The position numbers were made by a program, and so were the translations under genes. Below are positions 32,735 to 43,112 of a DNA stretch of 64,000 nucleotides, in pieces (within the stretch, counting starts at the first letter, position 1; each line of letters opens with the position of its first letter). The notes beneath the pieces are model-generated. The model searched no databases, had not been told where the DNA came from, and saw nothing but the letters and a program-made list of their open reading frames with translations. Source of the DNA: Sphingobacterium sp. SRCM116780. Its GTDB lineage: Bacteria; Bacteroidota; Bacteroidia; Sphingobacteriales; Sphingobacteriaceae. The stretch spans positions 2,542,001 to 2,606,000 of the forward strand of contig NZ_CP090446.1 in NCBI RefSeq assembly GCF_021442025.1, in the 5' to 3' direction.

Positions 32735-34933
32735 TTACTGGGCGCTAATTTTTAAAAGAACACTCGTCCGTTTGTTATTCAAATCTGGATTGACCCCAAT
32801 TTTCATCAGATAATCCCCAGAATAGATCTGAGAATTTTCCAATGTTGAACTGATTTCGGGATATAGATTAATTTCTTGGACTTGATAACGTTTCTGAGGA
32901 TCTAATCCTTGTAAACGTACAGGATCAGTACTACCAGCTCCATAGCGATTATTGACCAAATAATTGAATATAACAGCTTCAGACTTTTGATCATCGACAT
33001 ACATGATGGATGCATAGTCACCTACTCTCGGATCGGCCAATCGATATTGCTGACCGTGCCATACGATATCTTTGAAGGAATCATAAGTCTTGACTGCATT
33101 TTGGCAGAATAGAAGATCCTTATCATTTAAATGACTGACCACGATATCAAAGCCCAATTTTCCCATCATAGCTACATCTGTACGATATTTGAGGGGTTGT
33201 TTACCCCAATCGGTAACATGGTTTGAGGTACTTATTGCTGGAAAAAAATAAGAATATTCATACTGCATAAATACACGTTCTAAAGGATCTGTATTATCAG
33301 ATGGCCAAAATTCCGTAAAATATTGTAGAGCAGCATAGTCAACTCGACCTCCTCCACCAGAACAAAGCATCATCGGAACTTTTGGATATTTAGCACGAAT
33401 ACGTTCCAATACGTTATACAAGCCTTGGACATAAGAAATATAAAATGCTCCTTGGTCCTTTAGAAAAGCTGAATGAGCATTGTAAATAACTGCGTTACAA
33501 TCCCATTTGATATAAGCCAATGCTGGATTTTTAGTAAAGAGGTCATCCAAAACCTGAAACACAAAATCTTGAACCTTAGGATTGGCTAAGTCTAATACCA
33601 ATTGGTTTCTAAAATAATGCTCCTCACGTTGGGGTTGTTTCACCACCCAGTCAGGATGCTTCTCATAAAGTTCCGATTTTGGACTTACCATTTCAGGTTC
33701 AACCCATATACCAAATTTTACGTCTTGTTTAGTTGCTTCTTCCACCAATGTAGTAATTCCATTAGGTAGTTTTTGGCGATTAGGTTCCCAATCTCCTAAA
33801 CTGGAATGGTCACTGTTCCGTGGATATTTATTACCAAACCAACCATCATCTAATAGAAATAAATCTACTCCTAGTTTTTTCGTATCCTGAAGTAAACCTT
33901 TCAGCTTTTGCTCATTGAAATCAAAGTATGTTGCTTCCCAATTATTGAGCAAGGTCAATCGTTCACCATTACCATCCAATAATTTGTATTTACGAGCCCA
34001 ATCATGCAGATTACGTGACGCTTTTCCTTTTCCTTCCGTGGACAATGTGTAAATTAATTTTGGAGTGATAAAGTCCTGATTAGATTGAAGCGTAACAGTG
34101 GAAGCATAATTATTAATGCCAGCAATGATTCTGAGATTGTTGAGGTAATCTACTTCGAGATCAATCTTGAAATTACCACTATAAGCCAAACTAGCCATCA
34201 ATACAGTACCCTCATCCTCCGATGCTTTTTCTCCTAAAGAAACCATAAAAGAAGGTGGTTGGAATAAATTGGCTCGTGTACCTAATTTACTATCCAATAC
34301 CTTAATCCCATGGGTCAAAGGAGCTTCCTCTACCTGCATTTCTCTCGCCCAATCACCATGATATTGTCGCAACCAATAGGCATTGGATTTTAAGGTTAAA
34401 TTGGCTGAAGCAAATTTCTCCAAGGATATCGATTTTTTTTCTTTATTCTGTATCGTAGTCCATTGTTCGATCATATCCTCACTCAAAAACGATTTGTAAT
34501 GCAGGACAACATAGATATCGTATACTGGATCCTTGAGCGTAATATCTAATTGATTACTATTGGGATCAATAGACTTAACCTCATGTTTGACATAGCGTAA
34601 ATCCAACGATCTATTTCCATCAGCATGGATAACACTGATTGCGGGTTCAAGAAGATTTTTGGAACCCGAAGGGGTATACGCTGCATTGGACAATCCACTG
34701 TAATCGGTCATTTGTTTATAACCTTTGGAGATTGTGCTATATTCTTTTATATTACTCAGTTTCTCTCCATAGTACAACATACGTAATGTCTTGGTAGAGT
34801 CGTATTCCAATACCAATGCTTTGGATTTCGTTTCAATTGGTATTTGGCTTGATTGTGCTTGGACATCCAAGGAGATCAGTCCCTTAATGAGCAAAAATCC
34901 TATGAATAAATGTCTAAAATAAGGTTTTGGCAT
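32735..34933 (-). CDS. GH36 alpha-galactosidase
   Basis: 732 residues with a signal peptide (LFIGFLLIKGLISLDVQAQ). The N-terminal beta-supersandwich leads to a TIM barrel with LLDDGWFGNKYPRNSD, GIWVEPEMVSPKSELYEKHP, the nucleophile D478 in YIKWDCNAVI and the acid/base D546 in WPSDNTDPLERV. Most GH36 alpha-galactosidases have KWDMNR; this protein has KWDCNA, losing the Arg. It releases terminal alpha-D-galactose, probably in the periplasm. The length fits the tetrameric GH36 subgroup. Confidence 0.93.
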   Translation of the reverse strand: MPKPYFRHLFIGFLLIKGLISLDVQAQSSQIPIETKSKALVLEYDSTKTLRMLYYGEKLSNIKEYSTISKGYKQMTDYSGLSNAAYTPSGSKNLLEPAISVIHADGNRSLDLRYVKHEVKSIDPNSNQLDITLKDPVYDIYVVLHYKSFLSEDMIEQWTTIQNKEKKSISLEKFASANLTLKSNAYWLRQYHGDWAREMQVEEAPLTHGIKVLDSKLGTRANLFQPPSFMVSLGEKASEDEGTVLMASLAYSGNFKIDLEVDYLNNLRIIAGINNYASTVTLQSNQDFITPKLIYTLSTEGKGKASRNLHDWARKYKLLDGNGERLTLLNNWEATYFDFNEQKLKGLLQDTKKLGVDLFLLDDGWFGNKYPRNSDHSSLGDWEPNRQKLPNGITTLVEEATKQDVKFGIWVEPEMVSPKSELYEKHPDWVVKQPQREEHYFRNQLVLDLANPKVQDFVFQVLDDLFTKNPALAYIKWDCNAVIYNAHSAFLKDQGAFYISYVQGLYNVLERIRAKYPKVPMMLCSGGGGRVDYAALQYFTEFWPSDNTDPLERVFMQYEYSYFFPAISTSNHVTDWGKQPLKYRTDVAMMGKLGFDIVVSHLNDKDLLFCQNAVKTYDSFKDIVWHGQQYRLADPRVGDYASIMYVDDQKSEAVIFNYLVNNRYGAGSTDPVRLQGLDPQKRYQVQEINLYPEISSTLENSQIYSGDYLMKIGVNPDLNNKRTSVLLKISAQ

Positions 34934-34946
34934 ATCGCATAAATTT

Positions 34947-37193
34947 TTAACGTTTACGAACTAATTTGAGTTGTTTGTTTGCTTGTAGTTGTACTTGGTA
35001 TAAGTATTTTCCTTTTATTTCTTTTTGTAATGGTGTATTTTGGAGCATTGTTGGGCTCAAAACTTGAATAATTTGAGTTTTAGGAGAAGAGAGCACAATG
35101 GATTCCAATTGATTACTTTTCCAAGATAGCTCATTGACAAGGACATTTCCTCTTGCTTTTAATCCTTTGATTTTTCCCTCTGTCCATACGTCTGGTAATG
35201 CAGGCAATAATTCAAGCGTATTGGTATGAGACTGCAACAGCATTTCACTTACCGCAGCAACGTAACCGAAGTTTCCATCAATTTGAAATGGAGGATGTGC
35301 ACAAAGGAGATTTGCATAAACTCCTCCTCCATTGTTATAATCAATACCATCACCTCCCACTAAATTGATAAAATTGTTTAAGATCCGGTGCGCATGATTA
35401 CCATCTTGTAATCTAGCCCAAAAGGCTATTTTCCAAGCCATAGACCATCCTGTGGATTCATCACCTCGTGCTGTTAGCGTTACTTCTGCAGCCTTGGTCA
35501 ATTCTGGTGTTTGTAAAACAGAGATCTGATTACCCGGATAAAGAGCAAATAAATGCGAAACATGGCGATGCTTATCCTGTGGATCATCACGATCTGCTTC
35601 CCACTCTTGCAATTGACCCCATTTTCCAATCTTAGGTTTTAATAGTGCATCTCGAAGTCCTTTAATATGAAGTTTATAATTTTCATCTGTTTTCAAACTA
35701 TCACATGCAGCAATATAATTGCTAAAGAGATTATAAATGATTTGGTGATCATAGCTCACGGCATCTTCTGTCGGTCCATGTTCAGGAGACCATCCCATAG
35801 GAGCCACAACTGTCCCATCAGTTCGACGTACAAGTCGATCATCCCAAAACTCACATATTTCTTTTAAAATAGGATAGGCAAATTCTCGTAAATAATTTTT
35901 ATCCTGATTGAATGCATAATGTTCCCACAATGCTTGAGCATACCAAGCACTTCCTGGGGTATTCCAGTTAAAGCTCTCGCCTCCAAAAATATTGTTTTCG
36001 GTACGTACAGTCCATCCACGAACTCCAGGATATTCCTTCTGTGTGTGTTCTTTCTTTACCTCCCGCATACTATTGATGTAATCCAAATATGGCCAAGCAG
36101 ATTCGCTCAAATTGGCAACCTCGGCAGGCCAGTAATTCATCTGTACATTGATGTTAGAATGGTAGTCTGATCGCCAAGGTGGTGTATTGCTATTGTTCCA
36201 CAATCCTTGCAAATTGGCTGGTAGCCCACCTTTACGTGAAGAACTGATCAACAGATATCGACCGTACTGGTAGACAAGAGCTTCCAGTTCAGGAAATGGA
36301 CCTTTCTTATATTGTATTAGAAGTTCCTTTGTTGTTAATTTCCTATCAAGCAGTTTTTGTCCCAATTGAAGTTGAACATTTCCAAATAAGGATGCATAAT
36401 CTTTCGTATGGCGATTGAGTAGCTGTTCAAAACTATAGGCTTTGGCATGGTTAATAGTTTGTTCATTTACTTTTAATGGATTTTCATTTGTTTTCCAATG
36501 CGTAGATCGTGTATTGGCATAGTTCGTAGCTGCACTTAATAAAAGAATGATTTTGTCTGCTGCTTTAATTTGTAAAGTAACATGTCCATCTTTATCCTTT
36601 ATTTCTTGCAGCGTACCACCTTCTGTTTTGATATGAAGTTGAGCGGCATATTGCATTCCATTCGACAATGTGCCACTGAAGACCAAATCTCCAGAAGCTA
36701 AGGTAGAATATTTACCATGTGCATCTTTAAGGTTGATCGTTGCCGTTAATGATTTTTTATGACTACCAACATACTCTAAAGCAATTACTTGATCAGGATT
36801 ACTGGCAAAGTAACGCCGATGTAACTGTTGATTATTTTGTCGAAAGGAAATCGCATGTAACGCTTGGTCTAAATCAAGTGTTCGACTATAGTTTGAAAAA
36901 GGTTTAGCATTTACGGAGTCAAACTGGATAAACAGATCTCCAAAAGCTTGATATTCACCCGTCTCTTGCTCATCACCTGTCCATAAGCTGTTTTCGTTAA
37001 ATTGAATATGTTCTTGATGTACATCTCCAAAGATCATCGCACCTAGACGACCATTACCAATTGGATATGCTTCAGTCATCCAATCTTTAGCTGGTCTATC
37101 ATCCCAGAGAACATAATTTTGTCCATAAGTCTGCTTATAGAATAAGCCAATTAAAATGAAGATTAAGAGTTCAATTCTTTTTCGTATTAACAT
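34947..37193 (-). CDS. Glycoside hydrolase family 95, copy 2
   Basis: 748 residues with a signal peptide ([18 protein letters not shown]). N-terminal domain [20 protein letters not shown]; barrel residues as in characterised fucosidases: N347 and N349 ([12 protein letters not shown]), the acid E471 (MGWSPEHGP) and D639 ([10 protein letters not shown]). Only moderately similar to copy 1, so the two probably remove different caps (for example fucose and L-galactose) rather than being a recent duplication. 14 bp after the symporter gene. Confidence 0.92.
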   Translation of the reverse strand: MLIRKRIELLIFILIGLFYKQTYGQNYVLWDDRPAKDWMTEAYPIGNGRLGAMIFGDVHQEHIQFNENSLWTGDEQETGEYQAFGDLFIQFDSVNAKPFSNYSRTLDLDQALHAISFRQNNQQLHRRYFASNPDQVIALEYVGSHKKSLTATINLKDAHGKYSTLASGDLVFSGTLSNGMQYAAQLHIKTEGGTLQEIKDKDGHVTLQIKAADKIILLLSAATNYANTRSTHWKTNENPLKVNEQTINHAKAYSFEQLLNRHTKDYASLFGNVQLQLGQKLLDRKLTTKELLIQYKKGPFPELEALVYQYGRYLLISSSRKGGLPANLQGLWNNSNTPPWRSDYHSNINVQMNYWPAEVANLSESAWPYLDYINSMREVKKEHTQKEYPGVRGWTVRTENNIFGGESFNWNTPGSAWYAQALWEHYAFNQDKNYLREFAYPILKEICEFWDDRLVRRTDGTVVAPMGWSPEHGPTEDAVSYDHQIIYNLFSNYIAACDSLKTDENYKLHIKGLRDALLKPKIGKWGQLQEWEADRDDPQDKHRHVSHLFALYPGNQISVLQTPELTKAAEVTLTARGDESTGWSMAWKIAFWARLQDGNHAHRILNNFINLVGGDGIDYNNGGGVYANLLCAHPPFQIDGNFGYVAAVSEMLLQSHTNTLELLPALPDVWTEGKIKGLKARGNVLVNELSWKSNQLESIVLSSPKTQIIQVLSPTMLQNTPLQKEIKGKYLYQVQLQANKQLKLVRKR

Positions 37194-37207
37194 ATACTTA
37201 AGCAGGT

Positions 37208-38803
37208 TTAACGGGCTAGGCCCAAAGGTGAAAAAATCAAATAAATACTGACCATCAAAAGAAGGAGGATAGTTCCTACCAGATATCTACCTTTCCAATA
37301 GGATGCACGATCTTGACCAGAAAATTCAAATTGAAACGTTGATAAATAATGAGGTTGTGTCCACTTACTTCCAATCCACATGATGAAGGCTATGGCTAAG
37401 AATAAAAGTGCAAATAAATGTAAATAGTGTAGGTCAAGCTTCCAGATAAAAACAAGTACAAAATAACTGATCATATACAAGAACAATCCAACTTGAGCCA
37501 TACTTGAAGTGATCTTCCTTGAAAGTATCCCCATGATCATTATCGTAAAAATTGGCATATTAAAAAGACCCGATACCGTTTGTAAATAGGTATAAAATCC
37601 ATCGTGAGCAAAAAGAATAAACGGTGCAATGAACATAGCCGACAATGAAATTATCAACTCAAAATATTTCCCCTTTTTTACTAATTGGATTTCACTGAGA
37701 TCAATATTCTTATGTTTTAGATAAGGTTTATAAATATTAAAAATGAACAAGCTGCCACAACTTTGTAAGCCAGCAGTATAAGTTGTCATCGCCGCACCAA
37801 AAACCAGTGCCAGTGAAAAACCAATAAGAACGTCCGGGAAAATATGGAGGATCAATTTGGGAAATACTGATGCCGTGGGTTCAATATTGGGTAAAAGGTG
37901 AACCGCCAATAAACCTGGAAGATTGATAAGTAAAGGCATGAACAATTTTCCTCCTGCAGCCAAGGTCATCCCTTTTTGAGCTTCTGTCAAGTTTTTCGCA
38001 CTTAATGCCTGTTGGGCGATATAGGGTTCCATCCCCCAGTAATAGAAATTGATCAATAACATTCCCGTGAACAAAGTGGAGAAAGGAATAGCATCATGTT
38101 TATTACCCACCGCATTCAAATGTTCCTTTTTAGATAGGAAAACCTGTTGCACACCTGACCAGATATCTCCACTACCTAAGTACCAAAATGCAAATATTGG
38201 AATTAGGAGTGCTAGCATAAATAAACACAGACCTAGGCTCAAATCTGACAGAGAGATTAATTTTAATCCACCAAGAATACTATAAAAACTTCCAATAATA
38301 CCCAAAGCCCACACCAATAACCAGATACTCTGCCAGTAACTGATATGCAATAAGCCAGGTACATCAAACATCGTAGCAAGACTCAAAGCACCTCCATACA
38401 GCACTGGTGGTAATAAATTGACAATATAGCCTATCAGTATAAGCATGGACACAAGTATTTTGGTTTTGGGATCAAATCTTAAAGACAAGAAATCAGGTAC
38501 GGTATGAAATCCATGTTTAAAATAGATAGGCAATAGAAATTCTGATACCAAAAGCATAGCGACTACGGAGCTTACACCCCAACCTATGACTGACAAGTTA
38601 TTGATATAGACGGATTCGTTTTCACCAATAAATTGATTAGCACTTAAGTTAGTCAATAACAAACCAGCTCCAACCATCCAAAAGCTATTACTCTTTCCTG
38701 CCAAAAAGAATCCATTGAGCGTACTTGTATATTTAGTTCTAAACTTCCATAAGGACCATAAAGCAACTAAACCCGTAAAAAAGCAAAAACTTATAATGAC
38801 CAT
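37208..38803 (-). CDS. Sodium:solute symporter (SSS family), sugar importer
   Basis: 531 residues from ATG 38801-38803. A longer frame to 38860 would overlap the regulator gene and adds 19 polar residues not typical of the family, so I prefer the inner start 19 bp after the GntR stop. Thirteen to fourteen membrane helices are visible. SSS landmarks: [20 protein letters not shown] near the N terminus, [10 protein letters not shown], and [21 protein letters not shown] around the sodium site. It resembles SGLT-type sugar carriers and would bring monosaccharides released by the PUL enzymes across the inner membrane. Confidence 0.88.
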   Translation of the reverse strand: MVIISFCFFTGLVALWSLWKFRTKYTSTLNGFFLAGKSNSFWMVGAGLLLTNLSANQFIGENESVYINNLSVIGWGVSSVVAMLLVSEFLLPIYFKHGFHTVPDFLSLRFDPKTKILVSMLILIGYIVNLLPPVLYGGALSLATMFDVPGLLHISYWQSIWLLVWALGIIGSFYSILGGLKLISLSDLSLGLCLFMLALLIPIFAFWYLGSGDIWSGVQQVFLSKKEHLNAVGNKHDAIPFSTLFTGMLLINFYYWGMEPYIAQQALSAKNLTEAQKGMTLAAGGKLFMPLLINLPGLLAVHLLPNIEPTASVFPKLILHIFPDVLIGFSLALVFGAAMTTYTAGLQSCGSLFIFNIYKPYLKHKNIDLSEIQLVKKGKYFELIISLSAMFIAPFILFAHDGFYTYLQTVSGLFNMPIFTIMIMGILSRKITSSMAQVGLFLYMISYFVLVFIWKLDLHYLHLFALLFLAIAFIMWIGSKWTQPHYLSTFQFEFSGQDRASYWKGRYLVGTILLLLMVSIYLIFSPLGLAR

Positions 38804-38822
38804 ACCTATCCCATTACATGAA

Positions 38823-39863
38823 TTAAACTGAATTACGATCGGCCAAAGTGGTTGGCACAATCATTTTAACGAACTCTCTATCCAATACAAATTTTGCAGC
38901 TTCTTTACCGATTTCTGAAAAGCTTGTGGAGAAAGTCGTAATTCCACCGCTGATGATCTCTTTAATAACATCATCATTGTGGGAAAGAATACCTAAATCA
39001 TCACCTAGTTCCCAGCCTTTTTGGAGTACCTCTTTGAGCATTTGATAGAGTTCAGGATTGTGAATCGTAAAATAGAGCTTTCCTTGTTGCAGTTCACCAG
39101 CATGATACTGTTTTTCTATATGACCTTTTATTTTATATTTTTTTAAGAATTTTAAAAATGCATTTTTAATTTCATTTGGTTCGGCTGTATGCTCCCTAAA
39201 GTAAAAGATGACATCCTCATATTTTTTGATCTTCGGGTACAACTGTTCAAATACCTGATAAGTTGACTTTTCAAATTCTTGAGCTACATATGAATATTCT
39301 TCTCCAAGATCCAATAATCGATCAATAATCAAAAGTTTGGAAGATGGTATGGACTGCAGCAATTGAATTGAAGGTTTATTTTCGATCGGAGCTACGATAT
39401 AAACGGTATATCTGCCTTGAATACGATTGAAGATATCTTCAAACGTCTCCATATTATTGTGGTGAAAAAACAAATCTACCGACACTTCTTCTGGAAGATT
39501 AGCCCTCAGTTCTGACACAAGAGTATCTTGAAAAGTATCATAAGCATACAGCACAACAGCTACTTTTTGTTTCATTTGGGTATTGTTGCTCACTACAAAA
39601 TAACCTTTTCTATTTTTAGACTCAACGACTCCATGAGCAATAAGATCCCGATACGCTTTGGCAAAAGTTTCTCTAGCGTAACCTAGATATTGAATCATAT
39701 TATTTACGGAAGGTAGGCTAGCATGCACTTCCAGTTCATTCGCATCAATAGCATCTAAAACTCCTTGAACGATGCACTCGTGTTTGGACAATGCATTCAA
39801 TGCTTCCAATCGCTTGATTCGATCGATTAAGGGTGTAAAATTTTCTTCTTTGGGTATTTTCAT
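38823..39863 (-). CDS. GntR-type regulator with LacI-like sugar-binding domain
   Basis: 346 residues. Residues about 20-95 form a GntR winged helix (IVQGVLDAIDANELEVHASL, then SVNNMIQYLGYARETFAKAY, then RDLIAHGVVESKNRKGYFV). Residues 105-346 form a periplasmic-binding-protein-like effector domain (VAVVLYAYDTFQDTLVSELR ... ILSHNDDVIKEIISGGITTF). This hybrid is common in Bacteroidota sugar operons. Placed fifth from the end of the PUL's regulatory/enzyme block, it should sense a released sugar. Candidate operators are the ATACTAT repeats before susC. Confidence 0.88.
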   Translation of the reverse strand: MKIPKEENFTPLIDRIKRLEALNALSKHECIVQGVLDAIDANELEVHASLPSVNNMIQYLGYARETFAKAYRDLIAHGVVESKNRKGYFVVSNNTQMKQKVAVVLYAYDTFQDTLVSELRANLPEEVSVDLFFHHNNMETFEDIFNRIQGRYTVYIVAPIENKPSIQLLQSIPSSKLLIIDRLLDLGEEYSYVAQEFEKSTYQVFEQLYPKIKKYEDVIFYFREHTAEPNEIKNAFLKFLKKYKIKGHIEKQYHAGELQQGKLYFTIHNPELYQMLKEVLQKGWELGDDLGILSHNDDVIKEIISGGITTFSTSFSEIGKEAAKFVLDREFVKMIVPTTLADRNSV

Positions 39864-39878
39864 ATGTATTAGTCTTGA

Positions 39879-41900
39879 TTAAAGCGCGATCCGAAATAAT
39901 TTACCACCAGCTTCTTCAAATGTGATGGGTAGTCCAGCTATTATATCCAGTTTTGTTTTTGCAAACAATTCCTCTGCTTTATATTTCTTGCTGCTATTCA
40001 ATCCAAGTTGTTTAAAGTCTATATCAATCGTACGTTTTTCATTGCTAAAGTTAAATAAAGCAACGTAGAGATCCTTACCTGATTTTTTGAAATAATATTG
40101 ATTTGCGGCCCTCCCTTCGACAAAACCTGCTGGTCTGAAGCTTTTACCATCTCGTATTACCTTTAAGATCTCAGGATTTTGGAGATAGGTATTCATGTTG
40201 ATCTGCCAACTTTCTTTTTTAGAGAAATCATCTCCAAGGATAATCGTTCCTGTTACAATTCCAGAAAGTAATCTCGCTTTGTTTATTTCTGCAGTCTCAT
40301 CATGAAAAACCAAATGATCAGCATCAATAAAATCATACATGTAGGTTTGCCACCATCCATAGCTGACACTGTTCAAGGTATATTGGGTTTGATCGATGGT
40401 TTTCCATGCATCACATGCAATGCGTCTCATATGTGCAAATTGGGAAGTTGCCAAGGATGGAGAAATGGCAGCATAGATCAACATCTTTCCTTGTAAAACA
40501 TCCACAAGATGTTTCATCCCTAGTGCATAGGCTTGCATTCCTGTTGTACTATTTTTATCGTAGAAACCTGTAGATTCGATAGCAGCATGAGAAAGAAAAT
40601 CTATTTTAATCATTTTGAAACCGCAATCAACCAGCTTTCCTAAAATAACATCCATACGCGCTAATGTACCGGGGTGGGTAGGATCCAAAGCACGCCCTCC
40701 ATCCAGATTGTGATACCCACCTTTCGTTTTAGTCCACATTTGGCCAAAAGTATATAAACTTCCTTCCGCTTTTCTTTCCGGTCCACCGCCATGCCCCCAA
40801 TCGGTGAATGGTGCCCAATACACACCAGGTTTTAGACCAAGAGAGTCACAATAGTGAACGAATTTTTTCAATTGGGTATAATCACCTGACATGACTCCTG
40901 GAGTCATATTGTCCCAGAAAGAATCTAAATCAATAAAAGCTTCACCATCAGCATTCCGAAAATAGGGAATGTCCTCTACAAAATAACGTGCTGTGGCAGT
41001 AGCATTGTGAAAATTAATTTTATCTTGGATGACTCCCCAGCTATTCCAACCTACAGGTGTAGCTCCTTTCCATTGCTGCACATATGGGGGAAGCAATTGA
41101 CGATGGATCTTAGCATATTCCTCCATTCCAGCACGCCAATCGTTTACATACGAAATTAAATATTTAGGAGACAAAACACGATCTCCCTTCACAAAGCCAT
41201 GCTCCATGGAGTCTCGCGTAATATTGACATCTGTGAACCCTGTTTTAACCGCGATAAAATTGCAATTTCCTTGATTACCTTTAATTGCTATACCTGACTT
41301 CCAAACCGATTGATCTAAAGACCCGATCAGTAAGCCATGTTGACTTTCTCTATCATAGATGACACCGATTTCAGCACTTACTTTATTCGTATTGGAAAGT
41401 GGTTCATTTTCGTAAGAGATAAAAGCATCATTATCAAACGGAACAGCTACTTGATACAAAGATTTTCCGAGCGAACTAACTGTGGACTCCATCCATAATG
41501 GAGCCATTTCATTGCTAGCGATATTCTTTCCATTAATTTCCAACTGAACCAAAATGATGGGTTTTTGATCGTATAGAAAAAAATGTTGTTTCATTTCTAA
41601 TCCATTTTTAATTTTTGATAACACAGTATAGTGTGTTCCTCTCCCCAACTTGTCCTGAATAGGCTGTTCACTTATTTTTTTAATTCCTTTTATTTGATCA
41701 GAACTGATTCTTGTTCCGTCTGAAAGTACTGTATAAGCGATAGCATTCTTAATTGTCAAGTTATTGTTTTGGCTGATACTATAAGTACCAGCCTCTTTGT
41801 TGTAGCTCCATACAATACCATTTTTTTTAACCTGAAAAGGTTGAGCACTTAAGTAAATCGCAGTCACAAGTACTAAAAATATTCCCAAAATGTATCTCAT
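39879..41900 (-). CDS. Clan GH-D glycoside hydrolase (alpha-galactosidase-like, GH27/GH36)
   Basis: 673 residues with a signal peptide (LGIFLVLVTAIYLSAQ). N-terminal beta-sandwich to about residue 260, then a TIM barrel beginning ATPVGWNSWGVIQ, with FIDLDSFWDNM, PGVYWAPFTDWGHGGG, the probable nucleophile D434 in MIKIDFLSHAAIES and the probable acid/base D497 in RRIACDAWKT, and a C-terminal beta-domain. The overall layout is clan D; it is distinct from the GH36 at 32735-34933 and may act on a different alpha-linked sugar such as alpha-L-arabinopyranose or N-acetylgalactosamine. Confidence 0.82.
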   Translation of the reverse strand: MRYILGIFLVLVTAIYLSAQPFQVKKNGIVWSYNKEAGTYSISQNNNLTIKNAIAYTVLSDGTRISSDQIKGIKKISEQPIQDKLGRGTHYTVLSKIKNGLEMKQHFFLYDQKPIILVQLEINGKNIASNEMAPLWMESTVSSLGKSLYQVAVPFDNDAFISYENEPLSNTNKVSAEIGVIYDRESQHGLLIGSLDQSVWKSGIAIKGNQGNCNFIAVKTGFTDVNITRDSMEHGFVKGDRVLSPKYLISYVNDWRAGMEEYAKIHRQLLPPYVQQWKGATPVGWNSWGVIQDKINFHNATATARYFVEDIPYFRNADGEAFIDLDSFWDNMTPGVMSGDYTQLKKFVHYCDSLGLKPGVYWAPFTDWGHGGGPERKAEGSLYTFGQMWTKTKGGYHNLDGGRALDPTHPGTLARMDVILGKLVDCGFKMIKIDFLSHAAIESTGFYDKNSTTGMQAYALGMKHLVDVLQGKMLIYAAISPSLATSQFAHMRRIACDAWKTIDQTQYTLNSVSYGWWQTYMYDFIDADHLVFHDETAEINKARLLSGIVTGTIILGDDFSKKESWQINMNTYLQNPEILKVIRDGKSFRPAGFVEGRAANQYYFKKSGKDLYVALFNFSNEKRTIDIDFKQLGLNSSKKYKAEELFAKTKLDIIAGLPITFEEAGGKLFRIAL

Positions 41901-41918
41901 GCTTGTATGATGTCTAAG

Positions 41919-43094
41919 TTATTGTAAAATGATTTGGAAAGCATTAATTTTCATATAATGATCTGGTTCAAAATTCACCAACATACCAATATTGACTGTA
42001 ATCTTTTCCTTGATTTCGAAATAGACCCCATCCGATTTAACGGACGCGTAGGCCATTGCCTGTTCTATCTGTTCCCAATCAGGAATATTGGTATTGGTTT
42101 TACTTATTACCAAATAAGCAGGTGGTTGATCATAATTAGTCCATGATAAATTACAGAAAAATCGGTATTTTCCAGGAAGAAACGTGACCTTTTGTTCAAT
42201 TTTACCATTTATAACAGCTGGAGCTCCCCATCCAGCCTCAATATTGACTACTCCTCCATCATCAGAACCAAATCCGCCATAGCCATTGTGGTTTTTTATG
42301 CTAGAGTTGGTGATCCAATTGTCCAAATTACCCCAACGATTTCCGTCATATTCGGTGGCTGTAAAAGGATTTTTATAGTTTTTCAAGTACCAAGCTGTAA
42401 TATCTCCTTTTGGCAAAAGTTTAGTAGGTTGAACCATAAAAGTATCTATTGCATTACTGTCAGGTCTAAAAATAGTGCGATATGATAATTCACTATTTGG
42501 CAAATATCCTGGTAAGTGTATACTTTCATCTAGAGATTTTGTTTTCACCAAACTATCCACGGTTTTGCCACCATCATTTTTATAGATAACCCGCATAGCA
42601 TCAACCCCTTGATTGGCTGCGACATCTTGAACAACCAGTTCTAGTTGTTTACCCGCAACAAAGTTTTGTTGGAGAACAGAACGTTGGAATAATCCTTCTC
42701 GATAACGGTCTCCATAGGCCGAACCGACTACAAAAGTAGGTATAGATAGGCGACCTTCATCATCCACTGTTCTGACTTCGAAGTTCATGGGCCCTTCTGG
42801 AAGGTGCTCAATCAAACAGCGGATCGTATCATTTCCATTGGTTAGCTTAACAGGAAATTTTAGAGAATCCTGTTTACTATTCCAATAGACACGAATTTCT
42901 GAAACACCAGAATTCACTCTAAAAACGCCTTCAACTTGTACCCTATATTTACCAGATCTGACTTTAATCGAATCCATTTTTGCAGGATAAACTTTCTCTT
43001 CTCCATTAGTATACTTGGTAAACTCATCCATTTTAGAACAAGCTACCAGCATCCAAAATCCCATTAGAGAAAGTAGGAATATATATAGTTTCAT
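41919..43094 (-). CDS. PUL surface lipoprotein, DUF4998 plus DUF5013-like
   Basis: 391 residues. Lipobox at C19 (LMGFWMLVACSKMDEF). Residues 20-230 resemble DUF4998 (EKVYPAKMDSIKVRSGKYRV, FRVNSGVSEIRVYWNSKQDS); the C-terminal 160 residues resemble DUF5013 (GNRWGNLDNWITNSSIKNHN, then VTFLPGKYRFFCNLSWTNYD). Such proteins sit on the cell surface beside SusD and bind glycan. 18 bp from both neighbours in the operon. Confidence 0.8.
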   Translation of the reverse strand: MKLYIFLLSLMGFWMLVACSKMDEFTKYTNGEEKVYPAKMDSIKVRSGKYRVQVEGVFRVNSGVSEIRVYWNSKQDSLKFPVKLTNGNDTIRCLIEHLPEGPMNFEVRTVDDEGRLSIPTFVVGSAYGDRYREGLFQRSVLQQNFVAGKQLELVVQDVAANQGVDAMRVIYKNDGGKTVDSLVKTKSLDESIHLPGYLPNSELSYRTIFRPDSNAIDTFMVQPTKLLPKGDITAWYLKNYKNPFTATEYDGNRWGNLDNWITNSSIKNHNGYGGFGSDDGGVVNIEAGWGAPAVINGKIEQKVTFLPGKYRFFCNLSWTNYDQPPAYLVISKTNTNIPDWEQIEQAMAYASVKSDGVYFEIKEKITVNIGMLVNFEPDHYMKINAFQIILQ

Positions 43095-43112
43095 ATTGTT
43101 AATTTTTAATTA

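Noticed and set aside
37208..38860. Longer start of the symporter at 38860
   Set aside because: Would overlap the GntR gene by 38 bp and add 19 polar residues before the first helix; the inner ATG at 38803 fits the operon's regular spacing.
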